Shown here: positions 21,518 through 25,456 of the stretch, piece after piece
Layout of the letters: every line of letters starts with the position of its first letter
Position numbering within the stretch: position 1 is the stretch's first letter
Origin: VBDM01 sp035702665
GTDB taxonomy: Bacteria; Pseudomonadota; Gammaproteobacteria; Burkholderiales; SG8-39
Direction of reading: 5' to 3'
NCBI GenBank assembly: GCA_035702665.1
Contig: DASSQD010000129.1
Span: forward strand, 1-25,456
DNA length: 25,456 nucleotides
Notes under the pieces: model-generated
Database searches by the model: none
What the model was told of the DNA's origin: nothing
The model's input: only the letters and a program-made list of their open reading frames with translations
Program-made: the position numbers and the translations under genes

Positions 21518-23613
21518 CAGAAGCGGGTCACCAGCGACAGGCGAAAAGTTCGCGGTTCGGCCGGGTGGAAATGGTGGTCGGGCACTCCGGCCGCAGGCTC
21601 GGCGGGGTTGGCATTGTTCAGGCGCGAAGTGTAGTAGTACTCGATGTCGTTCGCCTTGCGGTCGAAAAGATTGAGAATGTCGAGGCTCAGCTCGGTTTTC
21701 GCGTCGAATTTGTAGGCGCCGCGCGCAGACCAGATGAGCGACGATCCCGACCGCTGGCTGTTGTCCTCGATGAGAGGCCGCGGCCCGAAGTACCGCATGA
21801 AGAGTGCCCCGGACCAGGGACCGATGTCCTTCGCGGTGACGCCGAAGGACGCCACCCTGTCGATCGCGCCCGGTATGTAGTTCCCCGTCCCGGTCGGATC
21901 GTCGCCGGTGAAGCGCGCGTACGAGGCGGAAAGGTCGAGATCGAAGATCAGCCACGGCTTCGGGATGTAGCGGTTCGACCACTCGATGCCCCGCCTGAGG
22001 CTTGGGCGGCTCGCTTCGGTCGTGCCCGCGTCGCCGGCGAAGACCAGCTCGGAGGCGAGCGTCAGCCTCCACAGCGACAGCGACGATTGAAGGTTCGGAA
22101 CCGCCTCGGTGCGCACGCCGATCTCCTCGCCCTTGGACTTCACCAGCGCCGGGGTTTTCTCGGCGGGCTGACGCGTGTTCGTGGCAGGGTCGAGGACCGT
22201 GGTGGTCGTCGTCCCGCGCGCGTCGTTCGAGTGGAATCCCTGGCCGTAATTCAGGAAATACTCGGTCTTGTCGAACGGCCCGAAGATCAGGCTGAGCTTG
22301 GGCGAGGTCATGCTCGCGCTCGTCCTGCCCGAGTTCTCGTTCCGGTCGCTGGTCACGTTGGCGTAGTACCCGTCCTGGCGGATCCCGGCGACGCTGCGGA
22401 AGGTCTCAGTCCATTGATAGGTGTTCTCGTAGTAGAGATCGTAGCCGGTCTGCTGGACGTAGTCCGACCGCGTCGGGTTGAGCAACTGGCGGTCCTGCGT
22501 GTGATTGAGCGCCAGGTCGATGTTGTCGCGGCGCACGTCGGCGCCGAACTTGTTCGTGACCGCGCGCCCCGCCCACTTGCCGGCGAATACCCAGCTGGGC
22601 GACACGCCGAACACCCAGCGGTTGTCGAACTGCTCGATCTGGTCGCCCTTTGCTTGATCATCCAGGAAATAGGTGAAGTTCGAGAAGAGGTCGAGCCGGT
22701 ACTTCACCACGTACGCGTCCATGTGGAACACGCCGCCGTTGTCGAGCACCTTGTGGCGGTCGATCGCGAAGCTGTAGCGCGACGTTTCCCCGCCGTCGCT
22801 CGGGTCGATCGCGCCGAAGCGGCCGACCAGCCCCTGGTCCACCGCCCGCTGCGCGATCTGGTCGGTCGCGTTCCATTTCCCGTGGTACGCCATCAGCGAG
22901 AACGTGTACCCGTCGGCGTTGGTGCCCAGGCTGTAGCGCACCACGCCGTTGATCTTGCGGTAGTCCTCGGGGTTGTCCCAGGGCCCGTCGTTGTGGAAGA
23001 ACTCGAGGCCGTACAGCAGCGTGCCCGGTCCCGCCGTCGACGAATTCGCGGCCATCGCGCGCGCGTAGCCGTCGGGGCCGGCCGACAGCGCTCCTATGCC
23101 GCGAGGAAGCCTGGTGGTGTAGCTGATGTCCGCGGCGCCCGCCGACGAGAAGTCTCCTTCGTCGGCGAAATACGGACCCTTCTTGTAGGCGACGCGGGAG
23201 ACCAGCTCCGGGATGAGGAAGTTGAGGTCGGAATACCCCTGCCCGTGCGCGTGCGTCGGCATGTTCACCGGCACGTGGTCGACCTCGGTGCGGAAGTCCG
23301 TGCCGTGGTCGAGGTTGAACCCGCGCAGGAAGTACTGGTTCGCCTTGCCGTCGCCGCTGTGCTGCGTGATGATCACGCCGGGGACGTATTCCAGTACTTC
23401 GCCCGGCCTGAGCATCGGCCGCGCTTCGATCAGGTCCGGCGTGATGTAGCCTTGGCTTGCCGCGTCCGAGGTCCCCACGGCGTTCTGGTAGTGCCCGATG
23501 ACGCGCACCTCGTCGGCCCGCTCGGTTTCCTGCGCGATCGCAGCGTGCACAAAAAAAGCCGCCCCGAGGGCGGCCGTCGCATTCTTTGCGAGTATCGGAA
23601 TCTCTCTCTCCAC
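21517..23613 (-). CDS. TonB-dependent outer-membrane receptor
   Basis: A 698-residue receptor that would import a scarce ligand using TonB energy. The signal peptide (about 1-27, ending AAIA) is followed by a TonB-box-like DEVRVIGH. The plug domain then carries MLRPGEVLEYVPGVIITQHSGDGKANQYFLRGFNLDHGTDF, the classic plug signature. The beta-barrel runs from about residue 160, with a TonB-receptor C-terminus ending RTFRLSLVTRF (terminal Phe). Barrel strands such as FLNYGQGFHSNDARG and FDAKTELSLDILNLFDRKANDIEYYY are typical. A His-rich stretch, VPDHHFHPAEP, lies near the end. The start is GTG 23613 with AGGAAG just upstream. No siderophore, cobalamin or metal gene adjoins, so the ligand is unknown. 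The downstream small membrane protein is coupled through TGATG. Confidence 0.93.
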   Translation of the reverse strand: MEREIPILAKNATAALGAAFFVHAAIAQETERADEVRVIGHYQNAVGTSDAASQGYITPDLIEARPMLRPGEVLEYVPGVIITQHSGDGKANQYFLRGFNLDHGTDFRTEVDHVPVNMPTHAHGQGYSDLNFLIPELVSRVAYKKGPYFADEGDFSSAGAADISYTTRLPRGIGALSAGPDGYARAMAANSSTAGPGTLLYGLEFFHNDGPWDNPEDYRKINGVVRYSLGTNADGYTFSLMAYHGKWNATDQIAQRAVDQGLVGRFGAIDPSDGGETSRYSFAIDRHKVLDNGGVFHMDAYVVKYRLDLFSNFTYFLDDQAKGDQIEQFDNRWVFGVSPSWVFAGKWAGRAVTNKFGADVRRDNIDLALNHTQDRQLLNPTRSDYVQQTGYDLYYENTYQWTETFRSVAGIRQDGYYANVTSDRNENSGRTSASMTSPKLSLIFGPFDKTEYFLNYGQGFHSNDARGTTTTTVLDPATNTRQPAEKTPALVKSKGEEIGVRTEAVPNLQSSLSLWRLTLASELVFAGDAGTTEASRPSLRRGIEWSNRYIPKPWLIFDLDLSASYARFTGDDPTGTGNYIPGAIDRVASFGVTAKDIGPWSGALFMRYFGPRPLIEDNSQRSGSSLIWSARGAYKFDAKTELSLDILNLFDRKANDIEYYYTSRLNNANPAEPAAGVPDHHFHPAEPRTFRLSLVTRF

Positions 23614-23693
23614 GCCGCTTCCTGCGAGACGGGAGAAGTCTATACGATCGTCGGCGCGTTGTTGTCCGTTCCTCCCCGTGGTAGGGTGCGGCC
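23614..23693. promoter_or_regulatory. Divergent intergenic region, TonB receptor / dehydrogenase
   Basis: 80 bp. On the minus strand TATAGA (23644-23639) is a candidate -10 for the receptor, with no good -35. No plus-strand promoter is obvious. I see no Fur box (GATAATGATAATCATTATC-like) or other known operator. Confidence 0.35.
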
Positions 23694-24770
23694 GTGGCCG
23701 CAGACGACAAGAAAACGACCGTCGCCGCGCGCGTTCCCTCGGCGCGCCTGGTGCGCTTCGCCGCCGAGGCCTTTCTCGCCGTCGGACTTCCTCCGAGGGA
23801 CGCCGCCACCTGCGCCCAGCTCATGGCGCGCGCGGATCTCCAGGGCGCCGACGGCCACGGCATCTTCCGGCTGCCGCAGTACATACGGCGGATCAAGGGC
23901 GGGGCGGTCAACGTGAAGCCCAGGGTGCGCCTGGCGCGCGAGGCGGCGGGCATGGCGCTCGTCGACGGCGACAACGGCATGGGGCACGTGGTGATGAGCT
24001 TCGCCGCGGAGACGGCGATCGCGAAGGCGAAGACCGCGGGCGCTGCGTGGGTCGGCGTGGCCCGCAGCAACCACGCCGGACCGGCTTCGCTGTACGCCGC
24101 GATGCCGCTCGAGCACGAGATGATCGGCCTCTACCTCGCCGTCGGCAACGCCAACCACATGGCGCCCTGGGGCGGCGTGGACCTGCTGCTCTCGACCAAT
24201 CCGATCGCGGTCGCGGTGCCCGGCACCGAGTTTCCCATCGTTCTCGACATGGCGACCAGCGTCGCCGCTTACGGCAAGGTGAAGACGGCGGCGCAGCGCG
24301 GGGAAACCATGCCCGAGGGCTGGATGATCGACCGTCAGGGCAAGCCGCTTACCGATCCGAAGCGCGCGGGCGAAGGCCTGCTGGTGCCGATCGGCGGCTA
24401 CAAGGGCTACGGGCTCGCGCTGGTCATCGGCCTGCTCGCCGGTTCGCTCAACGGGGCGGCGATGGGCAGCGAGACCATAGACTTCAACGCCGACGACGCC
24501 ACGCCCACGAATACCGGGCATGCCATCGTCGCCCTCTCGATCTCGGCGTTCGGCGACGTGGACGACTTCAAGCGCAGGGTGGGCAAGCTGGTGCGCGAGA
24601 TCCGCAGGTCGAAGCCCATGCCGGGCGTCGACCGCGTCTGGCTCCCGGGGGAGCAGAGCCGCGCGAAACACGAGGAGCGCTCGCGGCTCGGCGTCCCGAT
24701 CCCCGCGGCGCTGCGCGCGAGCCTGGACAAGCTCGCCGCGGAGCTGAAGATCAAGCCGCTCGAGGCCTGA
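23694..24770 (+). CDS. Malate/L-lactate dehydrogenase-family oxidoreductase (Ldh_2)
   Basis: A 358-residue NAD(P)-dependent dehydrogenase of the type-2 malate/lactate/ureidoglycolate family. Members reduce or oxidise 2-hydroxy or imino acids such as malate, L-lactate, ureidoglycolate, sulfolactate or delta1-piperideine-2-carboxylate. Signatures are RADLQGADGHGIFRLPQY (H55), VGVARSNHAGPASLY (H127), LLLSTNPIAVAVPG, IVLDMATSVAAYGKV and GGYKGYGLALVIGLLAGSL. The C-terminal MPGVDRVWLPGE is typical. The start is GTG 23694 with a weak AGGG upstream, giving the expected N-terminal length. It is divergent from the TonB receptor and abuts the convergent delta-60 gene with no gap. Which of the family's substrates it uses cannot be told. 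Confidence 0.9.
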   Translation: MAADDKKTTVAARVPSARLVRFAAEAFLAVGLPPRDAATCAQLMARADLQGADGHGIFRLPQYIRRIKGGAVNVKPRVRLAREAAGMALVDGDNGMGHVVMSFAAETAIAKAKTAGAAWVGVARSNHAGPASLYAAMPLEHEMIGLYLAVGNANHMAPWGGVDLLLSTNPIAVAVPGTEFPIVLDMATSVAAYGKVKTAAQRGETMPEGWMIDRQGKPLTDPKRAGEGLLVPIGGYKGYGLALVIGLLAGSLNGAAMGSETIDFNADDATPTNTGHAIVALSISAFGDVDDFKRRVGKLVREIRRSKPMPGVDRVWLPGEQSRAKHEERSRLGVPIPAALRASLDKLAAELKIKPLEA

Positions 24771-25456
24771 TCAGTCGTAGCCGGCGACGACCACGTCGAC
24801 GTTGCCGCCGACTGCCTGCAGCACGACCGCGTTTCCCGAGGCGACGGTGCCCGGGCCGACGAGATTGACGATGACTTTTCCGGTCGTATTGAAAGTCGTG
24901 TCGAGCGCGCCGACGCTGGTGTAGCGCAGCACCGCCATCTGCGAATTCCCGCCCGTGCCGGTGTTGCCCGAGACCAGGATCAGGGGTTCCGCCGGGGCCT
25001 GATCCTGCAGGGCGATGGAGAACACGTTGTCGAAGCCGCCGAGATCGGTGGTCACGATACCGGTGGCGGAGGCTCCGAAGGTAGTATCCAGCGTGCCGTC
25101 AGCCTTGTACCGGACGAGCGAGATGTCCGACGTACCGAGCGTGAAATTCACGTTGGCGTGCCCGGCGACGACGATCTTGTCGCTGAGGGCGGGGACGCCT
25201 GCGACCTGCTGCACGGCGACCGCGTTCGCGAAGTCGGTCCCGCCGGCGTTGGTGGTGACGATTCCGTTCGCGGTGCCGCCGAAAGCCGTATCCAGGACCC
25301 CGGTTGCGCTGTAGCGCAATATCACCTGATCGACGCCATTGCCGGTCGCGACAATGATGCTGCCGGTCGATTGGAAAGCAAGCGCGGGAGACACCGCCTG
25401 AACACCGACACCGATCGGGGTGGTGGTCTTGCCGCCGCCCGGGTCCGTTCCGAATG
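24771..25456 (-). CDS. Delta-60 repeat beta-propeller-like protein, C-terminal part (5' end outside window)
   Basis: About 228 residues, open to the window edge. It contains at least three delta-60 repeats (bacterial repeats of about 55-60 residues): ILRYSATGVLDTAFGG, LVRYKADGTLDTTFGA and VLRYTSVGALDTTFN. Each is followed by a Gly/Thr strand such as GIVTTDLGGFDNVFSIALQ and a VVAGxxN/D strand. The ORF continues upstream as FGTDPGGGKTTTPIG, another repeat end, so the full protein has more copies. These repeats occur in large secreted or surface proteins of unknown role and are thought to fold as propellers. The protein stops right after the last repeat (VVVAGYD), with no sorting or anchor domain visible. 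Confidence 0.85.
   Translation of the reverse strand, partial: FGTDPGGGKTTTPIGVGVQAVSPALAFQSTGSIIVATGNGVDQVILRYSATGVLDTAFGGTANGIVTTNAGGTDFANAVAVQQVAGVPALSDKIVVAGHANVNFTLGTSDISLVRYKADGTLDTTFGASATGIVTTDLGGFDNVFSIALQDQAPAEPLILVSGNTGTGGNSQMAVLRYTSVGALDTTFNTTGKVIVNLVGPGTVASGNAVVLQAVGGNVDVVVAGYD

Noticed and set aside
21484..23916. 810-codon plus-strand open frame opposite the TonB receptor
   Set aside because: It is a shadow of the receptor, whose signal peptide, plug and terminal Phe are unmistakable.
1..25456. CRISPR arrays, tRNA/rRNA genes, insertion sequences, integrases, toxin-antitoxin or phage-defence genes
   Set aside because: I looked for direct repeats with spacers, tRNA-like cloverleaf ends, transposase DDE motifs and defence domains, and found none convincing.

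Overview
The window is GC-rich, densely coded DNA with short intergenic gaps. Its gene content is typical of Proteobacteria: PepN, EmrAB with an outer-membrane lipoprotein, MsrA, long-form NfeD with a slipin, and a TonB-dependent receptor. Several -10 elements have the form TAGAAT/TAGACT, and there are many GTG and TTG starts. My best guess is a betaproteobacterium (Burkholderiales-like). That is inference; there is no rRNA or other marker here. I saw no rRNA, tRNA, CRISPR array, insertion sequence or phage gene. This looks like a chromosomal segment with one modest accessory block.

Layout. (1) 2-361: the end of an EAL-domain protein. (2) 458-5258: a complete drug-efflux operon of marR, outer-membrane lipoprotein, emrA-like and emrB-like genes, with a clear sigma70 promoter whose -10 lies in a perfect inverted repeat. 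(3) 5307-7928: pepN. (4) 7948-8685 (minus): an XRE-type regulator with an inverted repeat in its own promoter. It is divergent from a 51-residue membrane protein (8907-9062). (5) 9055-13017: a probable catabolic or detoxification cassette. A FlK-like thioesterase (minus) is divergent from a tight plus-strand operon of GMC oxidoreductase, a second FlK-like thioesterase, an aspartate-dehydrogenase-like enzyme and an RraA/HMG-aldolase-like protein. (6) 13078-13908: an exported UPF0173-type metallo-beta-lactamase-fold hydrolase whose leader could form two competing hairpins. (7) 13976-16851 (minus): nfeD, slipin and a membrane-anchored one-cysteine MsrA. (8) 16991-18205: a secreted cytochrome-c/Vgb-like beta-propeller protein. 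(9) 18388-21198: a chrA chromate transporter followed by two exported proteins (PepSY-like and tandem DUF1259). (10) 21200-23613 (minus): a TonB-dependent receptor coupled through TGATG to a small membrane protein. (11) 23694-24770: a malate/L-lactate dehydrogenase-family gene. (12) 24771-window end (minus): the C-terminal part of a delta-60 repeat protein.

The best candidate for something not yet described is region 5. Two paralogous hotdog thioesterases, both keeping the Thr-Glu-His triad of fluoroacetyl-CoA thioesterase FlK, bracket an alcohol oxidoreductase and are linked to NAD(P)-dehydrogenase-like and aldolase-like genes. This suggests a pathway that passes through, or removes, a short toxic or dead-end acyl-CoA. 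The substrate cannot be read from the sequence. Secondary candidates are the chrA/PepSY/DUF1259 exported-protein set and the TonB-receptor/small-membrane-protein pair. All coordinates include the stop codon. Reported starts were chosen from Shine-Dalgarno sites, signal peptides and family alignment.
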